NCBI GenBank assembly: GCA_016213775.1
Contig: JACQZR010000090.1
Location: 1 to 64,000 of the forward strand
Origin: Acidobacteriota bacterium
GTDB lineage: Bacteria; Acidobacteriota; Terriglobia; Bryobacterales; Bryobacteraceae
Direction: 5' to 3'
DNA: 64,000 nt
In this document: in pieces, positions 9,001 to 16,784 of the stretch
How the letters are laid out: each line of letters opens with the position of its first letter
Position numbering within the stretch: the stretch's first letter is position 1
Made by a program: the position numbers and the translations under genes
Notes under the pieces: generated by a model
What the model was told of the DNA's origin: nothing
The model's database searches: none
The model's input: the letters and a program-made list of their open reading frames with translations, nothing else

Positions 9001-9214
9001 AGAGGTGCCCGTACAACCCGAAGCCTTCCACAATCTCAAACAAGCACTGCACCTCGTCGACGAGGCGATTGAAGAGGGAGTGCTGCCGGCCGCACCCAGA
9101 GAAGGCGAATGCCGCTGGTGCGATTTCGCCGCGGTCTGCGGCCCGCGCGAGGAAGAGCGCACCGCCCGCAAACCGGAGATCCCCCAACTCGCGACGCTGA
9201 GGACCATTCGATGA
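6092..9214 (+). CDS. addB: AddB-like PD-(D/E)XK exonuclease subunit
   Basis: A 1040-residue protein with an inactive helicase-like body and a C-terminal PD-(D/E)XK nuclease domain. The nuclease core shows SVDWIERHKESG followed by LRITDHKTGRAP near residue 915 (the D-x-K signature). Four cysteines typical of the AddB iron-sulphur cluster are present: one in AACPYKF near 759 and three in CRWCDFAAVC near 1007-1016. I see no Walker A motif at the N-terminus, unlike Bacillus AddB but like some other AddB-type proteins. With AddA, it would process double-strand breaks to a 3-prime overhang for RecA. The ATG at 6092 overlaps the upstream stop. The gene overlaps addA as ATGA, the usual addB-addA order. 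Confidence 0.82.
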   Translation: MPASISRTSSYDALLAEAASFAQAHAAHGELLAVASTRTAVDDFVRFHCGNSAGIHRLTLSQLTAQFTVEAMAERGLAPLNGFGAEALAARAIFHARNDGRLAYFAPVATAPGFARALARTLRELRLANASFEEVAAAGAPGADIAQLHAIYEELLTEGRLADFPAMLGLAATVIQQGLHRFLRLPVLLLDVDASAARVNALVAALLQQAPASLTVELATEASTEPAASSLDQLRNFLFAPQDPHVRLRDDSFALFSAAGEGLECTEIARRIHRLAESGVPFDSIAILLRDPTRYQPLLEEALHRAVVPFYFTRGAVRPDPAGRAFLALLACANEKLPATRFAEYLSLGQTPRPGEAIAAGQSFLTEDDLLWNAAADMEASVPAIAAEPARVEAPAAWEQLIVDACVVEGPDRWARRLRGLENEFQLRLSRMPEDERRRQQIEEQLRQLGNLEQIALPLIDRLAALPKTASWREWLSTLSDLAQSTLINPDSVHKVLNELWSMGEIGPVSLEEVLQVLADRLRFLRRLPPKRRYGQVWVGSIEEARACSFHTVFLPGLAEGVFPKRALEDPLLLDVHRRTLTAGVPLRDDRVAEERHRLRIATAAAARQFVVSYPRMDAAQNRPRVPSFYAMELVRAAEGCVPDLKTFEQRAAAGAMTRLGWPAPIDAQQAVDPLEFDLSILQEANQRPKGEARGVARYLFEINPHLGRAMRTRYERWSKKWRPADGLICRDEESKAVLARHRLQNRAWSASTLQQFAACPYKFALHGIHYLRLREEPVPIQEMDPLTRGALFHEVVFELFQRADTPADFPRLADTVLDDVAARYQDQLVPAIPRVWRGEVEDLRADLRGWLRRIEKDTEGWEPIHCELAFGLDSNEGRDDHSTPNPIPILDNILVRGSVDWIERHKESGVLRITDHKTGRAPKQSIGHVSGGAILQPLLYAAAMEKHFERPVKLSRLYYCTQRGGYSTQEVPVQPEAFHNLKQALHLVDEAIEEGVLPAAPREGECRWCDFAAVCGPREEERTARKPEIPQLATLRTIR

Positions 9215-12200
9215 CTCCGGCGCCCCAACCCACCGACGCTCCCGCACGCGACCGCATCCGCAATTCCCTGCAGGAAAGTCTGTTGGTGGAAGCCGCAGCA
9301 GGCACTGGAAAAACCACCGAGCTCGTGCGCCGCATCGTCAACGTCCTCGCGCAGGGCCTCACCACCATCGACCGCATCGTTGCCGTCACCTTCACCCACA
9401 AAGCGGCCGGCGAACTGAAGCTCCGCCTCCGCAGCGAGCTCGACTGCGCCCGTTCCAATGAACCCGACCCCGCGCAATCCGCAAATCTGGAACACGCCCT
9501 CGCGCATCTGGAAGAAGCAGCCATCGGGACCATCCATTCCTTCTGCGCCCAGATCCTGCGCGAGCGACCGGTGGAAGCCCGCATCGACCCGGCCTTTGAA
9601 GAACTCGACGAAGGCGGCGCCCGCCGGGTTTACGACTCCGTGTTCAAACGCTGGCTCCAGGACAAGCTCAGCCTGGAATCCCCGGGGCTCCGCCGCGCGC
9701 TCACGCGCCTCTCCGCGCAGGAGGAGCGCGAGGTCAACTTCACGCCTCTCGAGTCGCTGAACACCGCCGGTTGGGCGTTGATGGAGTGGCGCGATTTTCC
9801 CACCGCCTGGATGCGCCCCGATCTCGACCGCGAGGATGTCATCGACACGCTGGTGGATCGCATCAAGCCACTGGCTGCGCGTGCCTCGCGGTACAACAAC
9901 GAAGTGAGCGAACCCGTTCGCGACATCCTCCCATGGATCGAGCGCGAGCCCCGCGACTACGACACGCTGGAAGGTCTTCTGTTCAAGCTCTACCGCCGCT
10001 GGTCACGACGCAAGGATAGCGTGCCGGACAAAGACCTCTTTGCAACAATCGCAAAATATCGTCCCGTTTACGACGCCGATCTCGCCGCTCAACTGCGTAC
10101 CGAACTTTGGGAACTTACCGGCCGGTACGAAGAATCGAAGCGCCGCTCGGGCCAACTCGATTTCGTCGACCTCCTGCTGCTGGTCCGCAATCTCATTCGC
10201 GACAACGGCGAAGTCCGCGCCTACCTGCAGAACAAATACTCTCACCTGTTTGTCGATGAGTTCCAGGACACCGATCCTCTGCAAGCGGAAATCCTGCTCA
10301 TCCTCGCGGCCGGCAATCCGAACGAAACCGACTGGCTGGCCATCACTCCGGCGCCGGGGAAACTTTTTCTGGTAGGGGACCCCAAGCAGTCCATCTATCG
10401 CTTCCGCCGCGCCGATGTCGCGCTCTACCAGCTCCTTCGCGACCGCCTGCAAGGCCGCGGCATAGCGGTGCTCGAGCTCAGCCAGAGCTTCCGCTCGGTG
10501 CGCGCCATCCAGCAGTGCGTCAACTACGCCTTCGCGAAACAGATGACGGGCAGCCGCGAAGTGGCTCAAGCCGATTACGTCCCACTGGAGCCCTTCCGCG
10601 GCGGCATCGATGGCCAGCCCTCCGTGATTGCGCTGCCCGCACCGTTTCCGTATGGCTCCCGCAGCGTCTCCAACGTCAGCATCGACAAGTGCCTGCCTGA
10701 CGCTATTACCGGCTTTGTGGAATGGCTCATCCGGTCGAGCAACTGGCGTGTCTGGGATCCGGGCGACAAGGAGCTGCGCCCCATCCGCAGCGGCGATATC
10801 TGCATTCTCTTCCGCCGCTTCACCAATTTCTTTAAGGACATCACTCGCGACTACGTTCGATCGCTCGAAGACCGTGGCATCCCGCATCTGCTGGTCGGAT
10901 CCAAGACCTTTCATGAGCGTGAAGAGATCGACACGATGCGCGCCGCGCTCACTGCCATCGAATGGCCGGAAGACGAGCTCGCGGTCTTTGCCACCTTGAA
11001 GGGCGCCCTGTTCGCGATCCCCGATGCGGTGCTGCTTCGCTTCCGCGCCGGGCACGGCAAGCTCGATCCTCTAGGCGACCTCGCTGAAGACCTCCATGCC
11101 GATTTCCAGGACGTGAAAACCGCGCTGGCCATTCTTCGCGATCTGCATGCGCAGCGCAACCAGCGCCCGATTGCGGAAACCGTTTACCTGTTGCTCGAAT
11201 CCACGCGCTCCTGGGCCGCCTTCGCGTCACGACCCGCCGGCAATCAGGTGCTCGCCAACGTGCGTCGCATCATCGACCTCGCGCGCGCGTTTGAATCCAC
11301 CGGCAGCGGCTACTCCTTCCGCGGGTTCGTCCACGAGTTATCCTCCGCGGCCGACCGCGCCGAATCCGCCGAAGCGCCCGTGTTGGAAGAAGGCGCCGAC
11401 GGGGTCCGCATCATGACCGTGCATGCGGCGAAGGGCCTCGAATTTCCCATCGTCATTCTCGCCGACATGACCGCCCAACTGGCACACGAAAACCCGTCGC
11501 GCTACGTCGATCCGCAGCAGCGTCTCTGCGCCTTGCGCATCATGGGCTGCGCACCGTTCGAATTGTTCGAGAACAAAGACAACGAAGCTGCGCGTGACAC
11601 CGAGGAAGGCAAGCGCGTCGCCTACGTGGCCGCCACCCGCGCTCGCGACCTCCTGGTGATTCCCGCTGTCGGCGATGAAGAGCGCAAAGGCTGGCTATCG
11701 CCGCTCAACAACGCCATCTACCCGTCGCAGGACAAACGCCGTGTATCGGCGTCCGCGCCCGGCTGCCCCGCACTTGGGCCGATGTCGGTGTTGGACCGCC
11801 CTCCGGAATACGCCGGCGAAATCAGTGTCAAGCCGGGTCTGCACATTATCGGCGGCAATCACGAAGTCGTCTGGTGGGATCCGCAATTGATTCCGCCCAG
11901 CCGTGAAGAACAATTCAGCGCGCGTCAGGAGGAGATGTTCGCCGAAGAACCCGTCTCCCTGCAAAAAGGACTCGACGACCACGCCCGCTGGTCGCAACGC
12001 CGTTCGCAACTGCTTGAGGCCGGCGCCAAGCCCACCCTCCAACTCGCTCTCGCCAGCGAAGTCACTGAACCACCCGCGAGCTTCACGGGCGAGCTCTTTG
12101 TCGAAGCCACCGCGCGTCCGTCAGGCCGCCCCACAGGTGCACGCTTCGGAGCCCTCGTCCACAGCACCCTGCGCGATGTTCCGCTCTGGGCCGCGCGTCC

Positions 12201-12561
12201 ACAGATCGAGGCAACCGCGCGGATGCAGGCCCGTATCCTCGGCGCGGAGCGCGACGAGACCAGCGCCGCCGTAATCGCGGTGCTCAACGTCCTTCGCCAC
12301 CCGTTACTGGAGCGCGCCCGCGCCGTCCGTCGTTGCCACCGCGAATACCCGGTGCTACTCCACCTCGACAAGGGCACCGCCCTCGAAGGAATCATCGACC
12401 TCGCGTTTGAGGAAGACGCTGGCTGGGTTGTGGTCGACTTCAAAACCGACGCCGACATTTCGCAACTTCTCACCCGCTACCGGGCCCAGATCTCCTGGTA
12501 CGCAGAAGCGCTCCACCGCATTACGCAACGCCCGGTGCAAGCGTACCTGCTCGCCGTGTGA
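9211..12561 (+). CDS. addA: AddA-like UvrD/Rep-family helicase-nuclease
   Basis: A 1116-residue superfamily 1 helicase with a C-terminal nuclease domain. Visible motifs are Walker A AAAGTGKT (28-35), motif Ia VTFTHKAAGEL, Walker B HLFVDEFQDTDPLQ near 345, motif III LVGDPKQSIYRFRRAD near 387, motif V IMTVHAAKGLEFP and motif VI YVAATRARDLL. The end carries a PD-(D/E)XK core (EGIIDLAFEED then VVVDFKTD near 1070). Together with AddB it forms the break-processing complex used in place of RecBCD. The start is set at the ATG overlapping the addB stop (ATGA). A longer frame beginning at 9109 would overlap addB by 100 bases and adds no homology. It is the last gene of the plus-strand operon. Confidence 0.9.
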   Translation: MTPAPQPTDAPARDRIRNSLQESLLVEAAAGTGKTTELVRRIVNVLAQGLTTIDRIVAVTFTHKAAGELKLRLRSELDCARSNEPDPAQSANLEHALAHLEEAAIGTIHSFCAQILRERPVEARIDPAFEELDEGGARRVYDSVFKRWLQDKLSLESPGLRRALTRLSAQEEREVNFTPLESLNTAGWALMEWRDFPTAWMRPDLDREDVIDTLVDRIKPLAARASRYNNEVSEPVRDILPWIEREPRDYDTLEGLLFKLYRRWSRRKDSVPDKDLFATIAKYRPVYDADLAAQLRTELWELTGRYEESKRRSGQLDFVDLLLLVRNLIRDNGEVRAYLQNKYSHLFVDEFQDTDPLQAEILLILAAGNPNETDWLAITPAPGKLFLVGDPKQSIYRFRRADVALYQLLRDRLQGRGIAVLELSQSFRSVRAIQQCVNYAFAKQMTGSREVAQADYVPLEPFRGGIDGQPSVIALPAPFPYGSRSVSNVSIDKCLPDAITGFVEWLIRSSNWRVWDPGDKELRPIRSGDICILFRRFTNFFKDITRDYVRSLEDRGIPHLLVGSKTFHEREEIDTMRAALTAIEWPEDELAVFATLKGALFAIPDAVLLRFRAGHGKLDPLGDLAEDLHADFQDVKTALAILRDLHAQRNQRPIAETVYLLLESTRSWAAFASRPAGNQVLANVRRIIDLARAFESTGSGYSFRGFVHELSSAADRAESAEAPVLEEGADGVRIMTVHAAKGLEFPIVILADMTAQLAHENPSRYVDPQQRLCALRIMGCAPFELFENKDNEAARDTEEGKRVAYVAATRARDLLVIPAVGDEERKGWLSPLNNAIYPSQDKRRVSASAPGCPALGPMSVLDRPPEYAGEISVKPGLHIIGGNHEVVWWDPQLIPPSREEQFSARQEEMFAEEPVSLQKGLDDHARWSQRRSQLLEAGAKPTLQLALASEVTEPPASFTGELFVEATARPSGRPTGARFGALVHSTLRDVPLWAARPQIEATARMQARILGAERDETSAAVIAVLNVLRHPLLERARAVRRCHREYPVLLHLDKGTALEGIIDLAFEEDAGWVVVDFKTDADISQLLTRYRAQISWYAEALHRITQRPVQAYLLAV

Positions 12562-12562
12562 T

Positions 12563-13378
12563 CTACCGTCCTGCAAACCGCGGCTCGCGCTTCTCCAGGA
12601 AATGCGCCACGCCTTCCTTGAAGTCCTCGCATTGCAAACTCTGCAACATCTCCGCCACGGCCACGTCGAAAGCCTGATCAAGAGTCTGTTGTGTCGCTGC
12701 ATAGAGCTGGCTCTTCATCACGCGCAACGACCGTGGGGAAACTGTCGTCGCCAGTTGCCGCGCGAACTCCTGCGCAGCCTGCAGGAATCCTTCATCAGGC
12801 AACACTCGCTGCACCAGGCCGATCTGCAGCGCCTCCGCCGAATCCACTTTCCGTGAAGTGAACATCAGATCAATCGCCCGAGGAAGACCGATCAGCCGCG
12901 GCAACATCCACGACACGCCGTATTCCGCAATCAACCCTCGCCGCGAGAAGATTACGTTGAAACTTGCGGATGCCGCGGCAATGCGGAAATCGCAGTACAG
13001 CGGAATCACAAACCCCAATCCTACGGCAGGCCCATTGATTGCCGCGATGATCGGCTTCGGCACCTGCAACAGCCATGAGTGCTGCCGCTGGTTATCCGGC
13101 AGGTCGTTGCTGCTCACGTTGCGATGCCTGTCAGTGAGTCCGCTTTGCGAGACTGAACTCAGCAAGCTCATATCCGCGCCCGCGCAGAAGCCGCGCCCCG
13201 CGCCCGTCAATACGATGGCGCGCGCACCTTCATCCGCCACCGCCGCCTGAATCGCCGCCGTGACCTCCGTTTCCATCTGCCGTGTCCAGGCATTCAGCCG
13301 GTCAGGCCGGTTCAGCTCCACCGTGGCAACGTAATCCGCCACTGTATAGTTCACTTGTTCGTACATGTGTGCCAGCAT
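12563..13378 (-). CDS. Enoyl-CoA hydratase/isomerase family protein
   Basis: A 271-residue crotonase-fold protein. The oxyanion-hole segments are TGAGRGFCAGADMSLL and INGPAVGLGFVIPLYCDFR. A glutamate in GLIAEYGVSWMLPRLIG sits where hydratases or isomerases keep an acid residue. It may act in fatty-acid or aromatic-acid degradation; the substrate is not predictable. Two ATG codons are possible, at 13378 and 13366, giving MLAHMYEQ or MYEQ. Neither has a strong ribosome-binding site. It converges on addA, with one base between the stop codons. Its start region overlaps the divergent upstream part of the gene at 13419. Confidence 0.85.
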   Translation of the reverse strand: MLAHMYEQVNYTVADYVATVELNRPDRLNAWTRQMETEVTAAIQAAVADEGARAIVLTGAGRGFCAGADMSLLSSVSQSGLTDRHRNVSSNDLPDNQRQHSWLLQVPKPIIAAINGPAVGLGFVIPLYCDFRIAAASASFNVIFSRRGLIAEYGVSWMLPRLIGLPRAIDLMFTSRKVDSAEALQIGLVQRVLPDEGFLQAAQEFARQLATTVSPRSLRVMKSQLYAATQQTLDQAFDVAVAEMLQSLQCEDFKEGVAHFLEKREPRFAGR

Positions 13379-13418
13379 AGGCGAAGTCTTCTCGCGTTAC
13401 AATAGCGAATTCACCCGC

Positions 13419-13898
13419 ATGCCCACAGTCGTCGTCGGATACGGCCAGTACAACAACTACCGCCTCACCGAAATACCCACCGATCTCCTGCTGCAACTGA
13501 GTCTTCGTTACCCCCTCGCTATCGAGCCGACCGGGCCGCACCCGGACCAGCGAGTCCTGATCATCATCGTGGCCATACACGCCGAGTTGCAGCGCCGTCA
13601 AAGCGGCGGCTTGCAGGAGAAACACCTCCCTGGAATCCGCGAACTCGCGGCTGAAATCATTGAGGCCGGCTGCCGTGAGGTCACTCTCAAGTACGACCCG
13701 GCAGGTAATTACCCGAAGGATCGAAAGAACCCGCTGAGCAAAGCGCGCGAAGAACTTCAGCGGCTGCTTCGCAAGGTGTCCGACGATTCCAAAGGCGGTG
13801 GAGCTATCAGCATTCCCGCGGAGGGCAAGGCGCTGGCCAAAGCCCCCCTGGCAATCTCCTATTCCGCCGTCGACTACGACGAAGACGTGCCATTCTAG
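13419..13898 (+). CDS. Small hypothetical protein with SSB-like acidic C-terminal tail
   Basis: A 159-residue protein with no firm family. The N-terminus (VVVGYGQYNNYRLTEIPTDL) resembles the short DUF3820 or exonuclease-X C-terminal module, which usually reads GKYKG...L.-DLP.DYL. A helical middle (residues about 55-130) follows. The last nine residues, VDYDEDVPF, closely resemble the DDDIPF tail by which single-stranded DNA-binding protein recruits repair proteins. That resemblance is seen directly; a role in DNA metabolism is inference. The start is put at the ATG 13419 because the homology-like part begins there; an earlier ATG at 13365 would run antisense into the crotonase start. No clear ribosome-binding site is visible. 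Confidence 0.6.
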   Translation: MPTVVVGYGQYNNYRLTEIPTDLLLQLSLRYPLAIEPTGPHPDQRVLIIIVAIHAELQRRQSGGLQEKHLPGIRELAAEIIEAGCREVTLKYDPAGNYPKDRKNPLSKAREELQRLLRKVSDDSKGGGAISIPAEGKALAKAPLAISYSAVDYDEDVPF

Positions 13899-13946
13899 TC
13901 CGCTAAAAATGACACCCACCCAGTGGGCTGTTATCATGCTCCACAT

Positions 13947-15875
13947 ATGCGCGATCTAGTGAAACGCTACTGGGACGAGGGTCTGTCGCGACGCGGCTTC
14001 GCGCGCGGTCTGGCTCAACTGGGATTCACCACTGCCGCCGCCAAGGCTCTCCTCCAGAATCTCGACGCGGCCGAAGACCAAAGCGAAGGCACTGCAAACG
14101 CTCGCTCCGACGGCCCTCCATCCAGCGTCGCCACTGGCTCTGGCGGCGATCTCGTTGTCGCCCAAGCCAAGGCCGCCGGAGTCGAGTACGTGTTCACCAA
14201 CCCCGGCTCGTTTGAAGTGGGTTTCTTCGATTCGCTGCTCGACACGCCCGGTATGCAGCTCATCATGGGTCTGCATGAAGGTATCGTGGTGGCGATGGCG
14301 GACGGCTATCATCGCGTCAGCCTCAAGCCCGGCTTCGTCAACCTGCATGTCATCGCTGGAACCGCGCAGGCCGCGGGTCAGATCTTCAACGCCAGCCGCG
14401 ATGGGTCGGCGCTCGTGCTCACTGCCGGCCTCAATGACAACCAGACCTGGAGCGACGATGCCATCCTCGCGCCGCGCCCCGGCTACGATCAGAAGGAAGT
14501 CAATCGCCAGTTCACCAAAATCGCCTGGGACGCACGCGATGGCCGCAGCCTTCCACTGATGCTCCGCCGTGCGTTCAAGACTGCGATGACGCCGCCCGGC
14601 GGCCCTGTCTACCTGGCAATGGCGCACTACGCGCTGGAATCGAAAAACCTCAAAGCCGAAATACTTCCCGGCAAGCGTTTCCTGTTGAATGCCCGCGTGC
14701 GTCCCGATAGCGCCGCCGTGCAGGATGCCGTCAAATTGCTGCTCGAAGCCAGACGGCCTGTCATTGTCGCCGGCGATGAAGTGTGGAAGAGCAGCGCCAT
14801 CGCGGAACTGATCGCTTTGTCGGAGAAACTCGGTCTTCCCGTCGCCGCCGATCGCGCCGGCTACAGCAACTTCCCACCTTTTCACCCGCACAGCGTTGGC
14901 GCGTTCTCCATCGCCTCGCAGTGGGTGAAGGACGCCGACGTCCTGATGTTCATTGGCTCGCGCGATGCCGGCGGAAAAGTGGTTCCCGGCGCGCCGGAAA
15001 TGCCGTCGAACGCCAAGGTCATCCGCGTCGGCATGGACACCGCGGCCATGTCCCGCAACTACGCTACCGACGTTGCCATGATCGGCGATGTGAAAGCAAG
15101 CCTCAAACACCTGCTGGATGCCATCGATGCCACCGCCACCAAAGATCGCCTCACCAAGATCGGAGCATCGCGCGCCGGGCAACTTCGCGCATGGTCCACA
15201 ACGCGCCGCGCCGGCATCGATGCCGCCATCAAAAAGAACAGCGGCCAGTCGCCCATCCACCCCGATGAGCTCGGCGCAGTGCTCGCGCGTTCCATCGACA
15301 AGGACGCCATTGTCACGGTGGAAAACCTCACCGGCAAGTACGAATCGTTCCGATTCGGCCATCGCGGGGACGAACAGATGTACCTCACCAACACCGGCCT
15401 TGGACTCGGTTGGGGCATCGGTGCAGCCACCGGCGCCAAACTCGCCGCGCCCGATCGCCAGGTGGTCTGCACCATCGGTGACGGCAGCGTCATGTACAGC
15501 GCCTCCGGCCTCTGGACGCAGGCTCGCTACGGCATCCCCGTGATCACCGTCGTTTACAACAACAAGAACTACCAGACCGTGCGTCACGCCTACTACGCCT
15601 ACCAAGGCAAGATGACGACAACGGACAAGTATGTCGGCATGTACCTAGGCGACCCCGACATCGATTTCGTCAAGCTCGCCGACTCGCAAGGGGTCAAAGG
15701 CGAAAAGGTGGGCACTGGCGCTGACCTCGAATCCGCAGTCAAACGCGCCCGCAAGGCCACGCAAGATGGGAAGCCCTACTTGATTGAGGTTGCCACCGCT
15801 CGCTATGGTGGAGGCGCGGCTTCCACCTGGCATGAGGGCTTCCAGCTCTCCGCCAAACGCAAGCGCAATGTTTAA
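13947..15875 (+). CDS. ThDP-dependent enzyme, benzoylformate decarboxylase/acetolactate synthase-like
   Basis: A 642-residue thiamine-diphosphate enzyme with the three standard domains: the N-terminal pyrimidine-binding domain with catalytic glutamate E111 in GLHEGIVVAMADGY, a central domain, and a C-terminal cofactor domain with GDGSVMYSASGLWTQ and a following NNKNY. Unlike typical acetolactate synthases it has a 65-residue N-terminal extension. That extension contains a twin-arginine-like LSRRGFARGLAQLGF, but the hydrophobic stretch after it is short, so Tat export is uncertain. A decarboxylase or carboligase acting on a 2-oxo acid is likely. The ATG 13947 is chosen over an upstream GTG at 13923. 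It stands 48 bp from the SSB-tail gene and 21 bp ahead of galU. Confidence 0.8.
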   Translation: MRDLVKRYWDEGLSRRGFARGLAQLGFTTAAAKALLQNLDAAEDQSEGTANARSDGPPSSVATGSGGDLVVAQAKAAGVEYVFTNPGSFEVGFFDSLLDTPGMQLIMGLHEGIVVAMADGYHRVSLKPGFVNLHVIAGTAQAAGQIFNASRDGSALVLTAGLNDNQTWSDDAILAPRPGYDQKEVNRQFTKIAWDARDGRSLPLMLRRAFKTAMTPPGGPVYLAMAHYALESKNLKAEILPGKRFLLNARVRPDSAAVQDAVKLLLEARRPVIVAGDEVWKSSAIAELIALSEKLGLPVAADRAGYSNFPPFHPHSVGAFSIASQWVKDADVLMFIGSRDAGGKVVPGAPEMPSNAKVIRVGMDTAAMSRNYATDVAMIGDVKASLKHLLDAIDATATKDRLTKIGASRAGQLRAWSTTRRAGIDAAIKKNSGQSPIHPDELGAVLARSIDKDAIVTVENLTGKYESFRFGHRGDEQMYLTNTGLGLGWGIGAATGAKLAAPDRQVVCTIGDGSVMYSASGLWTQARYGIPVITVVYNNKNYQTVRHAYYAYQGKMTTTDKYVGMYLGDPDIDFVKLADSQGVKGEKVGTGADLESAVKRARKATQDGKPYLIEVATARYGGGAASTWHEGFQLSAKRKRNV

Positions 15876-15896
15876 AACGCAGTATCGGAGGATTGT

Positions 15897-16784
15897 TTGA
15901 TTCGCAGTGCTATTGTGCCGGTGGCCGGACACGGAACCCGTCTCCTGCCGGCAACCAAGTCGCAGCCTAAGGAAATGCTCCCCGTGGCGCGGAAGCCCAT
16001 TGTTCAGTACGTGGTGGAGGAACTGGTTGCCAACGGAATCGAGGAGATCCTCTTCGTCACCGGCCGCAACAAGGCCTCCATTGAAAACCACTTTGATTCC
16101 GACCCGGAGCTCACTCGCGTCCTGCACGCCGGCAACAAGAAGGACTTGCTCGCCGAACTCGAGTTTGAAGAACTTGAGGCCCACTTCTTCTACACGCGCC
16201 AGCGCTTTCAGCGGGGACTTGGCGACGCCGTGCTCTGCGGGCAGAACTTCGCCGGGGAACAACCCGTCCTGGTCGCCCTCGGCGATTCCATCCTCGGGCT
16301 TCATGCGCAGTCAAAAGCCGTCTCCCGCATGGCCAAACTGTTTGAAGACAAGCGTGCCAGTTGCATCATCGCCGTGGAGGAGGTCCCCTGGGAGGACGTT
16401 CATCACTACGGCATCATGGACGTGATCCCCAGTGACGGCGATAGCCTCCGCGTCACACGTATCATCGAAAAGCCCAGCCGCGAGGAAGCACCGTCCAACC
16501 TCGCTGTGGCCGGGCGCTACATCTTCTCGCCGCTCATTTTCGACATGATAAGTCGAGTGAAGCCCGACAAGCGCAACGAGATCCAACTCACCGACGCAAT
16601 CCAGATGCTCTGCGAGGAAGGCAAGCGTGTTCTGGCCATGAAGCTCGAACCCGATGAGCGCCGCTACGACATTGGCAATTTCCCGAGCTACTTCGAGACT
16701 TTCGTCGAGTTCGCACTGGCCGATCCACAGTACGGCTGCGAATTCCGCGTCTCTCTGGAGAAGCTCCTCGCCAAGGGGAAATGA
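15897..16784 (+). CDS. galU: UTP--glucose-1-phosphate uridylyltransferase
   Basis: A 295-residue nucleotidyltransferase making UDP-glucose from UTP and glucose-1-phosphate, for polysaccharide and glycolipid synthesis in the cytosol. The N-terminal nucleotide-binding loop AGHGTRLLPATKSQPKEML is intact, including G11-x-G-T-R15 and the catalytic lysine of PKEML. Further family segments are PIVQYVVEE, FVTGRNKASIENHF, LGDAVLCG and DSILG. The gene starts with TTG at 15897, five bases after ggagg; no ATG fits. It overlaps the downstream glycosyltransferase as ATGA, suggesting the two work in one envelope-sugar pathway. Confidence 0.92.
   Translation: MIRSAIVPVAGHGTRLLPATKSQPKEMLPVARKPIVQYVVEELVANGIEEILFVTGRNKASIENHFDSDPELTRVLHAGNKKDLLAELEFEELEAHFFYTRQRFQRGLGDAVLCGQNFAGEQPVLVALGDSILGLHAQSKAVSRMAKLFEDKRASCIIAVEEVPWEDVHHYGIMDVIPSDGDSLRVTRIIEKPSREEAPSNLAVAGRYIFSPLIFDMISRVKPDKRNEIQLTDAIQMLCEEGKRVLAMKLEPDERRYDIGNFPSYFETFVEFALADPQYGCEFRVSLEKLLAKGK

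Noticed and set aside
13956-15605. 549-codon minus-strand open frame
   Set aside because: It is antisense to the ThDP enzyme gene with clear domains; high-GC codon bias opens the opposite frame. No domains or signals are seen.
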